Below, one piece after another: positions 18,751 through 27,587 of a stretch of DNA of 30,823 nucleotides (within the stretch, counting starts at the first letter, position 1; each line of letters starts with the position of its first letter). The DNA comes from a virus. The DNA lies in IMG/VR virus record IMGVR_UViG_3300033183_000342, positions 1 to 30,823 of that record; one strand, written 5' to 3'. A model generated the notes under the pieces. That model was not told the DNA's origin. It saw only the letters and a program-made list of their open reading frames with translations, and did no database searches. The position numbers and the translations under genes are program-made.

Positions 18751-19698
18751 TTAAAAGTCAAAGGTACAGTCCTCTGGTAGCTTGTCCTCTCGCCAACGCT
18801 CTAGGACAGGGTGTCGCAACGCTCCTGTAGGGTATTGTCCATAAGCCTTGATCTCGGCTACCCTACCGACAAACTTTTCCATATCTTCACGAGGACCAGT
18901 CTCACCAAGAGAGCCTACGATACGGAGCGTTCCATTCTGATCATAGAAGCCATAGTTAAGCCCGACATATCCCTTGAGCCAAGGATCGGTATGCAGACCT
19001 TCGGGATAGAGCTTCCCATCTTGACGATAGACCTCACCTGGTCGGACTCGCCACTCACTAGGCTTTGCGTTTGCGTCCACGATCACCACATCATGGGTGT
19101 CGGTGAACTTGTGCTTCACCCATGCAGAGCGTGAGTTTGCCTTGTATGGAGCGTTTACCTTCTTGAGCATGATACCCTCATGCCCTCTATCAGAAGCGAT
19201 CTCCATGAGCTGTTCCGTAGTCCACTCGTTCATGTAGTAGAGCTGACTCAAGCTGATATGCTCCATGCTGTCCTCGATGACAGACTCAAGGATAGCCCTA
19301 CGCTTATCCCAAGAGAGATCTCCGACATACTGACCCTCATGGTAGAGGATGTCAAAGGCAACAAAGCCCAACGCTGTAGGGTCATCTGCTCGGAGGTTAG
19401 AGACACGATCTGATCCCTCTGCACCTTGCTTTGGAAGGATCTCACCGTCCAAGAGCGTACCCACAGGACACTCGTTTTGGATGTGATCCATACGAGCGAT
19501 GTCCTTTCCGATCCGACTCCAAGCACAAGTTGACGATACGAGCATACGGTGTCCATCGAGCTTCATCTCGCCCACCCATTGAGATGAACCAGCGATATTC
19601 TCTAGGACATTCTTGCCCTTATGACTGCCCTTAGCTAACTGGGGGCGAAGGAAGTTAAAAGTACCGCATGGGCTTGTTAGATTGATTGCCTTTGGCAT
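18751..19698 (-). CDS. ATP-dependent DNA ligase
   Basis: This is a 315-aa protein, a compact phage ligase that seals nicks in duplex DNA using ATP through a lysyl-AMP intermediate. Visible motifs: I, EMKLDGHR (adenylated Lys near residue 46); III, LLDGEIL; IIIa, GFVAFDILYHEG; IV, HEGIMLKK; V, SAWVKHK; and an OB-fold C-terminus with LRHPVLERWREDK as motif VI. There is no N-terminal DNA-binding extension, as is usual in small viral ligases. The ATG has AAAGGAG, and a GTAACCCC-type motif lies 42 bases upstream. Expected to act in replication and repair of phage DNA. Confidence 0.93.
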   Translation of the reverse strand: MPKAINLTSPCGTFNFLRPQLAKGSHKGKNVLENIAGSSQWVGEMKLDGHRMLVSSTCAWSRIGKDIARMDHIQNECPVGTLLDGEILPKQGAEGSDRVSNLRADDPTALGFVAFDILYHEGQYVGDLSWDKRRAILESVIEDSMEHISLSQLYYMNEWTTEQLMEIASDRGHEGIMLKKVNAPYKANSRSAWVKHKFTDTHDVVIVDANAKPSEWRVRPGEVYRQDGKLYPEGLHTDPWLKGYVGLNYGFYDQNGTLRIVGSLGETGPREDMEKFVGRVAEIKAYGQYPTGALRHPVLERWREDKLPEDCTFDF

Positions 19699-19739
19699 GA
19701 TGTTCTCCTTTCAGAGAGTGAGTGTGATTGATGTAGTGT

Positions 19740-19757
19740 TATAGATTAGGGGTTACA
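19740..19757 (-). promoter_or_regulatory. GTAACCCC-type promoter-like motif (ligase)
   Basis: The minus strand reads TGTAACCCCTAATCTATA, one base off consensus, 42 bases upstream of the ligase start. Confidence 0.65.
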
Positions 19758-19767
19758 GGGTCAGAGA

Positions 19768-19941
19768 TTACCACTGTACCTTTCTTCGGCAAGCCTTCTT
19801 GTTAGCTTGCTTCTTGTTATCCTTGTGGCGAGCACCCTTACCCATCCACTTGGAAGCAGACCCACCCGACTCGAAGTGAGCCTTACGAGCGGCAGCTTTG
19901 GTTTCGGTGTGGAGGTTTCGTGCTTTGTTCTTGCGAGCCAT
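19768..19941 (-). CDS. 57-aa highly basic protein
   Basis: ATG 19941 has AAAGGAG and a GTAACCCC motif upstream. The product (MARKNKARNLHTETKAAARK, FESGGSASKWMGKGARHKDN, KKQANKKACRRKVQW) is almost 40% Lys, Arg and His with no acidic cluster, so nucleic-acid or ribosome binding is likely. The longer reading frame in another phase on this strand is a shadow: it lacks the ribosome-binding site spacing. It precedes the ligase gene by about 70 bases. Confidence 0.7.
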   Translation of the reverse strand: MARKNKARNLHTETKAAARKAHFESGGSASKWMGKGARHKDNKKQANKKACRRKVQW

Positions 19942-19982
19942 TGTTGTTCTCCTTTCAAGAGTTGATCGGGCTACACAATCAC

Positions 19983-20000
19983 TATAGATAAGGGGTTACA
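19983..20000 (-). promoter_or_regulatory. GTAACCCC-type promoter-like motif
   Basis: The minus strand reads TGTAACCCCTTATCTATA, perfect consensus, 42 bases before the start at 19941. It is divergent from the copy at 20051. Confidence 0.65.
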
Positions 20001-20050
20001 GCTCGCTTAAAGTATTGCTTTTCTTGAGCTTCCCGACAAACTTGCCGATC

Positions 20051-20069
20051 TTGTAACCCCTTATCTATA
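20051..20069 (+). promoter_or_regulatory. GTAACCCC-type promoter-like motif
   Basis: TTGTAACCCCTTATCTATA, perfect consensus on the plus strand, 63 bases before the ATG at 20133. With the 19983 copy it forms a divergent pair separated by 50 bases. Confidence 0.65.
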
Positions 20070-20132
20070 CCCTAGTGTGAGGAGCAGATAACCTCACGAC
20101 CCCCCCCAAATCACTTCCAAAGGAGACAAGCC

Positions 20133-20597
20133 ATGTTCAACGCTACTACTCACAACACCTTCTCTGACTTCACTTCAGTCTTTCAGTGCGAGATGAACGC
20201 ACGGGTTCAGTATGCGAGCTGGCAGGATCGTCTTGAGGCACGAAAGACCCCCGTGCCTACGCTCTTTGAGAGCGAGGAGGCGTACCTCGCTTATTACCAA
20301 GAGCTACGCTTTGCTCAAGACGAGAGTGAGAGGTTGAAGGATGAGCAAATCTTCTGGGCTAACCACCAACACCTTGCTCACCTTGAGGGAGAGGAGCTTC
20401 AAAAGGCTCTTGAGGAAGAGGATCGTCTTGAGGAAGAGGAGCGTAAGCGTGTGGAGGCACTTGAGGCAGAGGAGGAGGCATGGCAAGTGTGGTGTGGCAA
20501 CCCCCATTGGATCTCCACAGAGGAGCGAGCCAAGAATGACCTCTGGCTTGAGTGGGAGGCTCAAGAGGCTGACCTCATGGGTCTACGCCACCGATAA
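20133..20597 (+). CDS. Glu-rich coiled-coil protein (154 aa)
   Basis: This is a 154-aa acidic protein with AAAGGAG before the ATG. Residues about 65-115 are a Glu-rich heptad-like coil (ESERLKDEQIFW, LEGEELQKALEEEDRLEEEE, RKRVEALEAEEEAW). Trp residues recur in the last third (WQVWCGNPHWIS, LWLEWEAQEADL). It is first in a three-gene plus-strand operon under the GTAACCCC motif. Strong negative charge suggests interaction with a basic partner; the target is unknown. Confidence 0.75.
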   Translation: MFNATTHNTFSDFTSVFQCEMNARVQYASWQDRLEARKTPVPTLFESEEAYLAYYQELRFAQDESERLKDEQIFWANHQHLAHLEGEELQKALEEEDRLEEEERKRVEALEAEEEAWQVWCGNPHWISTEERAKNDLWLEWEAQEADLMGLRHR

Positions 20598-20618
20598 TCG
20601 AAACTAAAGGAGAATAAG

Positions 20619-20789
20619 ATGAAAGATACTTTACGATGTGTTTGTTCAGTCTATTGGGAAGGGCTGGACATTGATGGCTCTGATGTGTGGGTGTTCGAGG
20701 TAGGTGGAGACATCCTCTCGGCACACATGACAGAAGAGGAGGCTATGGCCGCTATGAACGCTTGGAAGGAGAACCAGCATGACTCTTAA
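20619..20789 (+). CDS. Small acidic protein (56 aa)
   Basis: ATG 20619 follows AAAGGAG. The product (MKDTLRCVCSVYWEGLDIDG, VWVFEVGGDILSAHMTEEEA, MNAWKENQHDS) reads as a short beta-hairpin plus helix. Its last codons overlap the next gene by 11 bases, which supports translation of both. No family recognised. Confidence 0.65.
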   Translation: MKDTLRCVCSVYWEGLDIDGSDVWVFEVGGDILSAHMTEEEAMAAMNAWKENQHDS

Positions 20790-21039
20790 GATCGAAACAA
20801 AAAATCGCAGAGGACGATGGAACATCTACCTTGACGACACTCCATTGGGGTTCATCAAGAAGTACGGGAGCAACTACCATGTGGCTCTTGAGATCGACTA
20901 CTACAAAGACTGTGGCATCACAGTCTCCGCACCACCATCACTCAAGGAAGCAAAGGACTTTGTTCGGCAGAACCTTGCGACCCAAGAGTCCTTCGCCCAA
21001 ACCCTAGCATCAGCAATAGTGAACAGGAAGTTCGCCTAA
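20779..21039 (+). CDS. Small basic hypothetical protein (86 aa)
   Basis: This 86-aa product (MTLKIETKNRRGRWNIYLDD, GFIKKYGSNYHVALEIDYYK, SLKEAKDFVRQNLATQ) looks like a small beta-sheet plus helix domain. AAGGAG in the preceding gene precedes its ATG. It is the last gene before a strong bidirectional hairpin. Function unknown. Confidence 0.7.
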   Translation: MTLKIETKNRRGRWNIYLDDTPLGFIKKYGSNYHVALEIDYYKDCGITVSAPPSLKEAKDFVRQNLATQESFAQTLASAIVNRKFA

Positions 21040-21042
21040 CCT

Positions 21043-21084
21043 AGTCCTCTCTAAGAGTTGCGAGAATGGCTCTTAGAGAGGACT
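21043..21084. terminator. Bidirectional hairpin terminator
   Basis: AGTCCTCTCTAAGAG (21043-21057) pairs perfectly over 15 bp with CTCTTAGAGAGGACT (21070-21084) around a 12-base loop. It is followed by TTCCTTT on the plus strand and sits between the convergent 20779 gene and the sheath gene. The U-tract is modest, so it may partly act as an RNA 3'-end stabiliser. Confidence 0.7.
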
Positions 21085-21093
21085 TTCCTTTAA

Positions 21094-24000
21094 TCAGCTA
21101 CCTTGAACAGTAAAGGTAAACTGAATGTAAAGGAGAGGATATACAGGCTTGTAGAACACATCAACCAAAAGACCTGTTGGGTCATTCGGGTCAGTCGCTA
21201 CAGTAAGACCTGTGTAAGTCGAGATGATCTGATCTCGAACCAACTGCTTAAAGAGTCCATTCACACGACCCTCAATCTGAGAAATCGTATTCGGAACAAA
21301 CTTTTGACCGATATAACGATTACAGAGATTGCGTACTCGCAAGTGAACATCGTCAGCGATCTGAACGACTGTCGGGGTCTTGGTCAACACAGAAGTCATA
21401 TTGGTGGTTAGACCATGACGAACCTGGATGCCTTGTGGAGTCTGCTTGAGGACAGTAATACCTGCATTCGCTGTGGTATTCGCATCAACATCATCAAGGA
21501 TACGACCAAGATCAGTGAACCCATTAACAGATCGGTTAGTCCAAGGAGTAGCCGAGTCTAGTGCTGGATTAGAAGTAGCCATCGCAACTGCAACTGCGAT
21601 CATCTCACCACCTACGAAGTAGCTCTGAGACACACCTTGAGAGTCGGTGAAACGAATGTTTGCAATGTCTGGATAAATCAAACATACACGAGAGTTCCCT
21701 GTCGCTTGAGCGAGAGCTTGAGCATCACGAGGTTGAGTACCAACTGCACAACCGAGAACAGCTCTACGCTCTGAACGATAACGAAGCGAGGACTGAACAT
21801 CACAGTGATTAGAAATCGCTGAGAGAAGGGCTGTCGAAGCAGGCATGAGAGGTACGACCACACTTGGTGAAAGACCTGGCACAATCTCACCCTCAATCTC
21901 TTGAAGTGCTGTCACCATCTGATCTTCGGTAGGGGCAGTCTGATTAACATCAAGTTGGATCTGCTTACAAGCAAGTGCTGTCGCCCCATTCGAGAACGCA
22001 AGGAATGCACCCATTGATAAGGTGTTCTCAAGAGAAATCTCACCATAAGTGCGAACCACATCGGCAAGGTTAGAGAAGGTACGAGTGTTGAAGTTCGAGC
22101 GATCTCTAGTGAAGTCGATGTAATAAGTCTGACCGATAGTAGGCTCTTTACCACCCTTGTAGAAAGTCTCTACAAGTGCGTTATCACCAATCGCTGTATC
22201 AAGGGTGTTAGAAACAACCAATGAGACACCTGGAATAGCGTACTGTGGAATGTTCGCATTAGTCTTAAGGCTAGAGCTTACATTAAAGGTCATAGTCGCA
22301 TCTGCACCTGTCGGGTACTCTATACCACCCTCTCTAGGGAGGATAGTGATTGAGAACCCTGTCACAGAGTCAACATAAGTCTGACTGATACGACCGTCTG
22401 CACCTACACCATCCTTGAGGGTAGAAGTGCCTGCTGAACCTGTACCATTAGGATTGTTTGATGAGAGGTTATAGCCTTGATAAGAGGCTTCCCCAACAGC
22501 ACCCGAATCGGCGGTGATCTTTAGACCTGTACCCTTAGTGGTGGCAACATTACCACCAGTCACATCAAGAATACTCGCCACACCTACTGAAAGAGACTCG
22601 AATCCAAGATACTGTTTCCCAACAGCATCTGTGTGGATAAGAGCTACAGCGTTAGTACCAAACTTATCAGCCGCACCACCAGTCTGATCTGTGGAGAATA
22701 GAGCGTCCTTAATATCAGCATTAGCCTCAAGACTACTCATAAGAGCATCTGATAGCGACTGAGCTGAAAGACCCTTAGTCGCTACAACAGTATTCTCGGT
22801 CAACCCAAAGGCTGTGTTAGCTGAACCTGAACCAACCTTAATGTAAGAGGTAGTGGTGTTTTTGTTGCTCACGATACGAATGTACTGACCCTCAACATAC
22901 GCTGTCGCATGGATAAGACCTTCCACTCCATCGTTTAACTGATCTACAATGTCAGCCACATCAAGAGTGTCACCATCTACATAAGCGTTAAGTTGAGTGT
23001 GAAGCAAGTTCACAGAAATCGGTGTGCCATCAATGGTCAATGAAAGGATGTTATTAGCATCCTCTGTATCACCATTGTAAAGAATCTTAGCTGGAATACC
23101 GTTAGCGTCAACCTCGTCCCATCCAACTGTAAGTCGGATAGAAGGTTTATCGAGGATTGAGGTACGAGTGCCTACAACATTAAGGGTAGGTGAAATACCC
23201 ATAAGATCAAGGTTAGTACCAGTGGTGACGCTCAAGCCAAGATCAACAGGTGGGTAGTAGTTATTACCTACAAAGGTTCGGTTCTTGAGAATCAAACGAT
23301 CTCTAAGAGCACCACCACCAAGAGCTGTGGAAACCTTAGAAGCTACAGGTAGCTGACCCCACTTAGACTGAGTACCACCTGCAACATCATAGTCGATACC
23401 AGCTACTGATAGGAAGGTATCATCATCAGCACCAATGAACTCCACATATCCGAAATCGTCATCCCCACCTGCACCATCTGCAACATTAGGAACGCCAACA
23501 AGTGAGAAAACAAGACGGTTGCTTGTATCAGCACTTACTGTGATCTCAAGACCATCAAAGACAGCGGCTCCTGCACCTGCAACATAAGTCTCAATCGCTG
23601 TCTGAATCGCTTTATTGACACCTGTCGAGTTATTTACATCAGCTAGGTCAGAGTCACCTGCAAGAGCAGACGCATTACCATAAACTGCTTCGGCAATGGT
23701 AGCTGTCAAAGTTGCAGAAGGCCCACTCGTAGAACCTACATACCTAAACTCGAACGACTTAAAGGTGTTGTTCTTAGCCTCCCATGATCCGAATGGGGAC
23801 ATGGCAGTGTAAGAAGCTGGAACAGCCTCTGCCTGTGTGTTGATTTCTGTGATAAGGTGATCGACAGTCTTGTCATCACCAGCAACAGTAGCCGAAGCAA
23901 GTGCCTTACCATCAACAACGAGATCAACCGAAGTAGAAATCCCTGTACCAAGATCAGCGTTGTTTGACTCTGCTGTGTAAGGAAGAACCTCACCAACTTG

Positions 24001-25953
24001 GTGTGTGATGTGTCCTGTACGACCACCCTCGGTAGGCTGATCGAACTCAACAACCACAGGCTGTGCATCTACTGTGATATTAAGAGTGTCGCTCTGACCT
24101 TGAACAAGGTAATAAGAAGCTGACCCCTCGGCAAAGAAGACTGCTGGAGTAGCCTCAAAATCACCAAACTCAAGTGTGATAGTCTCCTCTACAGGAACAC
24201 CACCAGAGAAACGAGTGCCGATAAGAGCTTCTGAACCACTTGGGAACTCGACCACAACCTCGGAGAGATCAGCCCCCTTAGCTGTAAGCTCTGCTCCGAA
24301 GAATGATGTCGTACCAGAAGTAAGGGTGTATGTACCAATACCACTTGCACCAACGGTTTCAACTGCCACATTATAAGCATTAAGATCAAAGCGATCTTGG
24401 AGGATGCTATAGAAGAATGTAGCGAACACCTTGTGGTTTGTAGGTGGTGCTGTCGCAAGAGTAATCTGTGAAGTAGCTGGATCAACTCTAGTCACAGTCG
24501 CTACAGGGTTTTCTAGTGCGTCAGCAAATGAAACGCCTGTGCGTACTTGGATAAGAGCTGGATTAGAGCTAGGAATACCCGACCCTGTACCGTCCACAGG
24601 CTGATAAGGGAGTTTAAAGGTATTTGCTAGGACTCTTGGTGGGATCACGCTAGTGTTAACAACAGGAGAACACTCTAAGAGATACCCACGCTCATCACGA
24701 AGAAGGGCTGAAACTTGAGTAGTGCCGAATGCAGTATTACCAGTCTGGATATCACCTTGAGATACGATTGAAGCAGTACCCCAAACGATCTTATCGTCAT
24801 GTAGTACGAAATCTACATCTTGAATGAACTGAGCTGCCGCTCCTCCACCACTCGCAACAAGTGAAACACGATCAAGTGATTTAACATCACGACCAGGGAT
24901 GTAATCGAACTGATCTCGGAATGTGTTGTGGTAGTAAGAAACGCTTACTGTCGATCCAACCGATGGAGGACTCGCAAGAGTAAACGACCCATTTGCACCG
25001 TCAACAGACTCGGCTTGAACGACAGCGTTATTTACTTTAACTGTGATGAGGCTAACATCAGTAGTGATGACACCAGCGTTTGTTCCGTCAACAATCGGTC
25101 CGTTCGTGGTGAAGAAGGTACGATTTCTAGCTGTGCCTCTCTGATTGGTGTAAATACCAAGAGCGAGGTTAGCAGAACCTGCACCTACGATGATTTCGCC
25201 ATCAGCAGAAAGAAGAAGGTTCTCCGAGCCGTCTTGGTCTACATAGGTGCTTGCCTCAAGTGATCCAATACTCGCACCATTAATGATGTTCTGAACCTTA
25301 TCGAGAGAGTCGGCTCTATTTGCTTCAACACCAAGTGTGAGGACTTGAGTCTCACCGTCACAAGTGAGGATAAGAGTATTAGTCTCGGCAGTGATCACAA
25401 AAGTAGAAGCAGAACCTCTGATCTCTGTTTGGAAATCAGAAACCTGTGAGGTTAAAACCTCATCTTCAACAAAAGTATCTGTACGATTGAAGAAGTAAGA
25501 AATCCTAACATCATCACCTTGACTCGGTGCTTCTGCGAGACGAATTTTCCCATTCGCACCATCAACCTCAAGGATAACAGTAGCGTTGCCATTGATAGTC
25601 GCTGATACAGAGCTAGGGGTATTTGAGGTAGTTCCCGATCCGTCTCCAGTTACGATTGGGAAGTGTCTCACATATACTTCTGTCAAGACACCATCAAAGT
25701 CAGAGAGGACAAAAGAACCATCGGGGTTTGTGTCAGCAATCATTCGACCTGTAGGATCTTCTTCTACAATCCTTTGATCTATGGTTGCAGAAGACCCCCT
25801 CACTAACTCACTACCAGTCACAGAAAAGGTTTGTTTACCTACACCAATGAGGGTAGGTACTTTCCCTTGTAGCTGAGCGAGATTAGTATTGGTATCTTCA
25901 AAAATTGTTCGGGTGTAAACACCAGGTGGTGCGTAGCCGCCTTCAATAGCCAT
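21094..25953 (-). CDS. Giant contractile tail sheath protein
   Basis: This is a 1619-aa protein. The N-terminus (MAIEGGYAPPGVYTRTIFED) and the last ~340 residues (VVVPLMPASTALLSAISNH, YRSERRAVLGCA, VCLIYPDIANIRF, a handshake-like YIQFTFTVQGS end) match contractile tail sheaths, which polymerise around the tube and shorten to drive it into the cell. Typical phage sheaths are about 400-700 aa. The extra ~1000 residues hold repeated beta domains: three related units near 95-165, 285-360 and 460-530, and two others near 185-270 and 965-1055. It is the last gene of a minus-strand operon with the genes at 25959 and 26435. Confidence 0.9.
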   Translation of the reverse strand: MAIEGGYAPPGVYTRTIFEDTNTNLAQLQGKVPTLIGVGKQTFSVTGSELVRGSSATIDQRIVEEDPTGRMIADTNPDGSFVLSDFDGVLTEVYVRHFPIVTGDGSGTTSNTPSSVSATINGNATVILEVDGANGKIRLAEAPSQGDDVRISYFFNRTDTFVEDEVLTSQVSDFQTEIRGSASTFVITAETNTLILTCDGETQVLTLGVEANRADSLDKVQNIINGASIGSLEASTYVDQDGSENLLLSADGEIIVGAGSANLALGIYTNQRGTARNRTFFTTNGPIVDGTNAGVITTDVSLITVKVNNAVVQAESVDGANGSFTLASPPSVGSTVSVSYYHNTFRDQFDYIPGRDVKSLDRVSLVASGGGAAAQFIQDVDFVLHDDKIVWGTASIVSQGDIQTGNTAFGTTQVSALLRDERGYLLECSPVVNTSVIPPRVLANTFKLPYQPVDGTGSGIPSSNPALIQVRTGVSFADALENPVATVTRVDPATSQITLATAPPTNHKVFATFFYSILQDRFDLNAYNVAVETVGASGIGTYTLTSGTTSFFGAELTAKGADLSEVVVEFPSGSEALIGTRFSGGVPVEETITLEFGDFEATPAVFFAEGSASYYLVQGQSDTLNITVDAQPVVVEFDQPTEGGRTGHITHQVGEVLPYTAESNNADLGTGISTSVDLVVDGKALASATVAGDDKTVDHLITEINTQAEAVPASYTAMSPFGSWEAKNNTFKSFEFRYVGSTSGPSATLTATIAEAVYGNASALAGDSDLADVNNSTGVNKAIQTAIETYVAGAGAAVFDGLEITVSADTSNRLVFSLVGVPNVADGAGGDDDFGYVEFIGADDDTFLSVAGIDYDVAGGTQSKWGQLPVASKVSTALGGGALRDRLILKNRTFVGNNYYPPVDLGLSVTTGTNLDLMGISPTLNVVGTRTSILDKPSIRLTVGWDEVDANGIPAKILYNGDTEDANNILSLTIDGTPISVNLLHTQLNAYVDGDTLDVADIVDQLNDGVEGLIHATAYVEGQYIRIVSNKNTTTSYIKVGSGSANTAFGLTENTVVATKGLSAQSLSDALMSSLEANADIKDALFSTDQTGGAADKFGTNAVALIHTDAVGKQYLGFESLSVGVASILDVTGGNVATTKGTGLKITADSGAVGEASYQGYNLSSNNPNGTGSAGTSTLKDGVGADGRISQTYVDSVTGFSITILPREGGIEYPTGADATMTFNVSSSLKTNANIPQYAIPGVSLVVSNTLDTAIGDNALVETFYKGGKEPTIGQTYYIDFTRDRSNFNTRTFSNLADVVRTYGEISLENTLSMGAFLAFSNGATALACKQIQLDVNQTAPTEDQMVTALQEIEGEIVPGLSPSVVVPLMPASTALLSAISNHCDVQSSLRYRSERRAVLGCAVGTQPRDAQALAQATGNSRVCLIYPDIANIRFTDSQGVSQSYFVGGEMIAVAVAMATSNPALDSATPWTNRSVNGFTDLGRILDDVDANTTANAGITVLKQTPQGIQVRHGLTTNMTSVLTKTPTVVQIADDVHLRVRNLCNRYIGQKFVPNTISQIEGRVNGLFKQLVRDQIISTYTGLTVATDPNDPTGLLVDVFYKPVYPLLYIQFTFTVQGS

Positions 25954-25958
25954 GAGCT

Positions 25959-26390
25959 TTACTCCTTAGTTGAGGATGATCTTTGTTGTTCAAGTTTATT
26001 CATTCCATCCAGACGAGTCTCACGATAAACCTTCGCTGGATCTGGCAAAGAATCGTATGACCCATCGGGTAATCTCATTATGTCATTCCCAGAGTCACCC
26101 GTAGAATGTAAGATGTCCCATTTATCCCGATTTCTCCTATAGACTATATCCCACTTCGCTTTGGCATCTTCACCGATGACTCGATCATAATCCATGTCGA
26201 AAGACTCTATTCCAGAGTCTTGAACACGCATTGATTGAGAGACATCAGCTTGAAAGCCAACTGTGAGGTTAGGAGAGCCTTCAGCAAATGCACTTTCCCC
26301 ACAAGTACATGATATACTATCAGTACCTCGTGAGACTCTTTTACGCTGTGAGAAACCACAACTTGTGCATTGGAACTTTAGGATAGGCAT
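25959..26390 (-). CDS. Zinc-ribbon (FmdB-like) protein of the sheath operon
   Basis: This is a 143-aa protein. Residues 1-36 hold a zinc ribbon (MPILKFQCTSCGFSQRKRV, then ISCTCGESAFAEG: C-x2-C and C-x-C), followed by a linker, a charged segment (DYDRVIGEDAKAKWDIVYRR) and a KVYRETRLDGMNKLEQQ end. It parallels the FmdB-type protein at 1818 in being a ribbon fused to a polar tail next to virion genes. AAAGGG precedes the ATG; a late-type motif lies 31 bases upstream. The sheath gene starts 5 bases after its stop. Possibly an assembly factor; not proven. Confidence 0.75.
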   Translation of the reverse strand: MPILKFQCTSCGFSQRKRVSRGTDSISCTCGESAFAEGSPNLTVGFQADVSQSMRVQDSGIESFDMDYDRVIGEDAKAKWDIVYRRNRDKWDILHSTGDSGNDIMRLPDGSYDSLPDPAKVYRETRLDGMNKLEQQRSSSTKE

Positions 26391-26420
26391 AAATAGACCC
26401 TTTCTCTTGTATAAGTTGAT

Positions 26421-26440
26421 TCATAAATAAACTATTAAAG
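26421..26440 (-). promoter_or_regulatory. Late-type promoter-like motif (sheath operon)
   Basis: The minus strand reads CTTTAATAGTTTATTTATGA, 31 bases upstream of the zinc-ribbon gene and overlapping the stop of the 26435 gene. It would give extra transcription of the ribbon and sheath genes. Confidence 0.6.
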
Positions 26441-27541
26441 AAGCCTCTGTAAGAAATCAGTATCAGACCCGATACCAGCTACGGGTGAGGTGATAATCTC
26501 TTTAACAGGCACAACGCCCTCTAAGTTATACCTCAACAAAGGTATGACCAGTGGGAAGTGAACAAACCAATCCGCTTGGATAGATAGACTCATGCTCGCT
26601 GTGTAAAAATAATCGTCAGCGTTATCGTCATATACCTCTTCACCCTCACCACCCAAGCTCACATCCGAAACCTCTAACCCTAGATTGGCGAGCTTAGGTC
26701 TAAGGCTAGACCAAAGCCAAACAACAGTCCTATCGGCTATGTCGGCTTGGCTATGAACATCCCTAGTCACAAGATCAATGTCTACGCTTATATCCCAGCG
26801 ACCTCCGTACTCGTGATAGGTAGCTTGCTGTGATTCCTCTACCACTATGATCTGTTCATCTCCATCTTCAATCCATCTCCCAATCGCTATAAGGCAACCA
26901 GGTATGATTTCTCGATACACTTGATCGGGATATACTGTGTAAGGGTCGGGAGCATCTGCCTCTTTATATGTGTATTGTGCTCTTAGACTTAAGCCTCTAG
27001 GTACTTCTTCAGCCAAAGTGACTGTTGTGCCATTACGAGTATACTCTGTTGATTCCAACAGACGACCTGAAGGATCTTCTATCAACCTAAACGAGTTAGC
27101 TACTGGTTCTTCAAGTAGCTCAATCGTAGTCGGGTTCGTAAAGATCAGCACATCCTCTTTTTGGTACTGATATATATCCTGTGTGATGACATATTTATTA
27201 GGGTCTGTGCCTTGTGCTTTAGCAAACTTAAAATGATACACCCCTTTTCTCGGTGTCTCAAAAGTGGACTCCCTCACCCACTCAATCGCTACGCTTTTCT
27301 TGCCAAGCACACTCGCTAAAACAACTGAACCTTTGACGGTGGCTATAAAGTTATCTGGACTAAGGACAACATTACTAGCACCCCCTGTCTTGACCACCAT
27401 CCCAAACTGGGGTCGCTCATCAAAGGCATATTTCCCTTGGATGTTTTGAGCAAGAGTCTTGTATCGAGGGTGATCCTGCCAATACTCTTGTAGCTCTTTG
27501 ATCATTCTGTCTCTTACAGCTAAGGTTAAATGGTGAAACAT
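26435..27541 (-). CDS. Probable tail structural or completion protein (368 aa)
   Basis: This is a 368-aa protein. A helical start (MFHHLTLAVRDRMIKELQEY) is followed by beta-rich domains (FIATVKGSVVLASVLGKKSV, DVLIFTNPTTIELLEEPV, TTVTLAEEVPRGLSLRAQYT) and an ending with WDISVDIDLVTRD and SLSIQADWFVHFPL. The strand-loop style resembles the sheath's extra domains, and it lies directly upstream of the ribbon and sheath genes. It has AGGAGG before the ATG. A tail or neck role is inferred from context. Enzyme motifs are absent. Confidence 0.7.
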   Translation of the reverse strand: MFHHLTLAVRDRMIKELQEYWQDHPRYKTLAQNIQGKYAFDERPQFGMVVKTGGASNVVLSPDNFIATVKGSVVLASVLGKKSVAIEWVRESTFETPRKGVYHFKFAKAQGTDPNKYVITQDIYQYQKEDVLIFTNPTTIELLEEPVANSFRLIEDPSGRLLESTEYTRNGTTVTLAEEVPRGLSLRAQYTYKEADAPDPYTVYPDQVYREIIPGCLIAIGRWIEDGDEQIIVVEESQQATYHEYGGRWDISVDIDLVTRDVHSQADIADRTVVWLWSSLRPKLANLGLEVSDVSLGGEGEEVYDDNADDYFYTASMSLSIQADWFVHFPLVIPLLRYNLEGVVPVKEIITSPVAGIGSDTDFLQRLL

Positions 27542-27559
27542 AAGTAGCCCTCCTTTATA

Positions 27560-27568
27560 TGGTATGAT
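27560..27568 (+). promoter_or_regulatory. Extended -10 promoter candidate
   Basis: TGGTATGAT within TATATGGTATGAT, identical to the copy at 1050-1062, about 33 bases upstream of the YkuK-like gene start. Confidence 0.4.
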
Positions 27569-27569
27569 T

Positions 27570-27587
27570 AACTATAAACAAATAATG
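27570..27587 (-). promoter_or_regulatory. Degenerate late-type motif
   Basis: The minus strand reads CATTATTTGTTTATAGTT about 29 bases upstream of the 27541 start. It matches the late-type motif at roughly 10 of 14 core positions. Confidence 0.35.

Noticed and set aside
19761-19958. 65-aa minus-strand frame
   Set aside because: It is the shadow of the 57-aa basic protein at 19768-19941, which has the proper AAAGGAG spacing and promoter-like motif.
1021-20069. Repeated GTAACCCC motif as CRISPR or site-specific recombination repeats
   Set aside because: Copies are far apart, on both strands, and always oriented toward gene starts.
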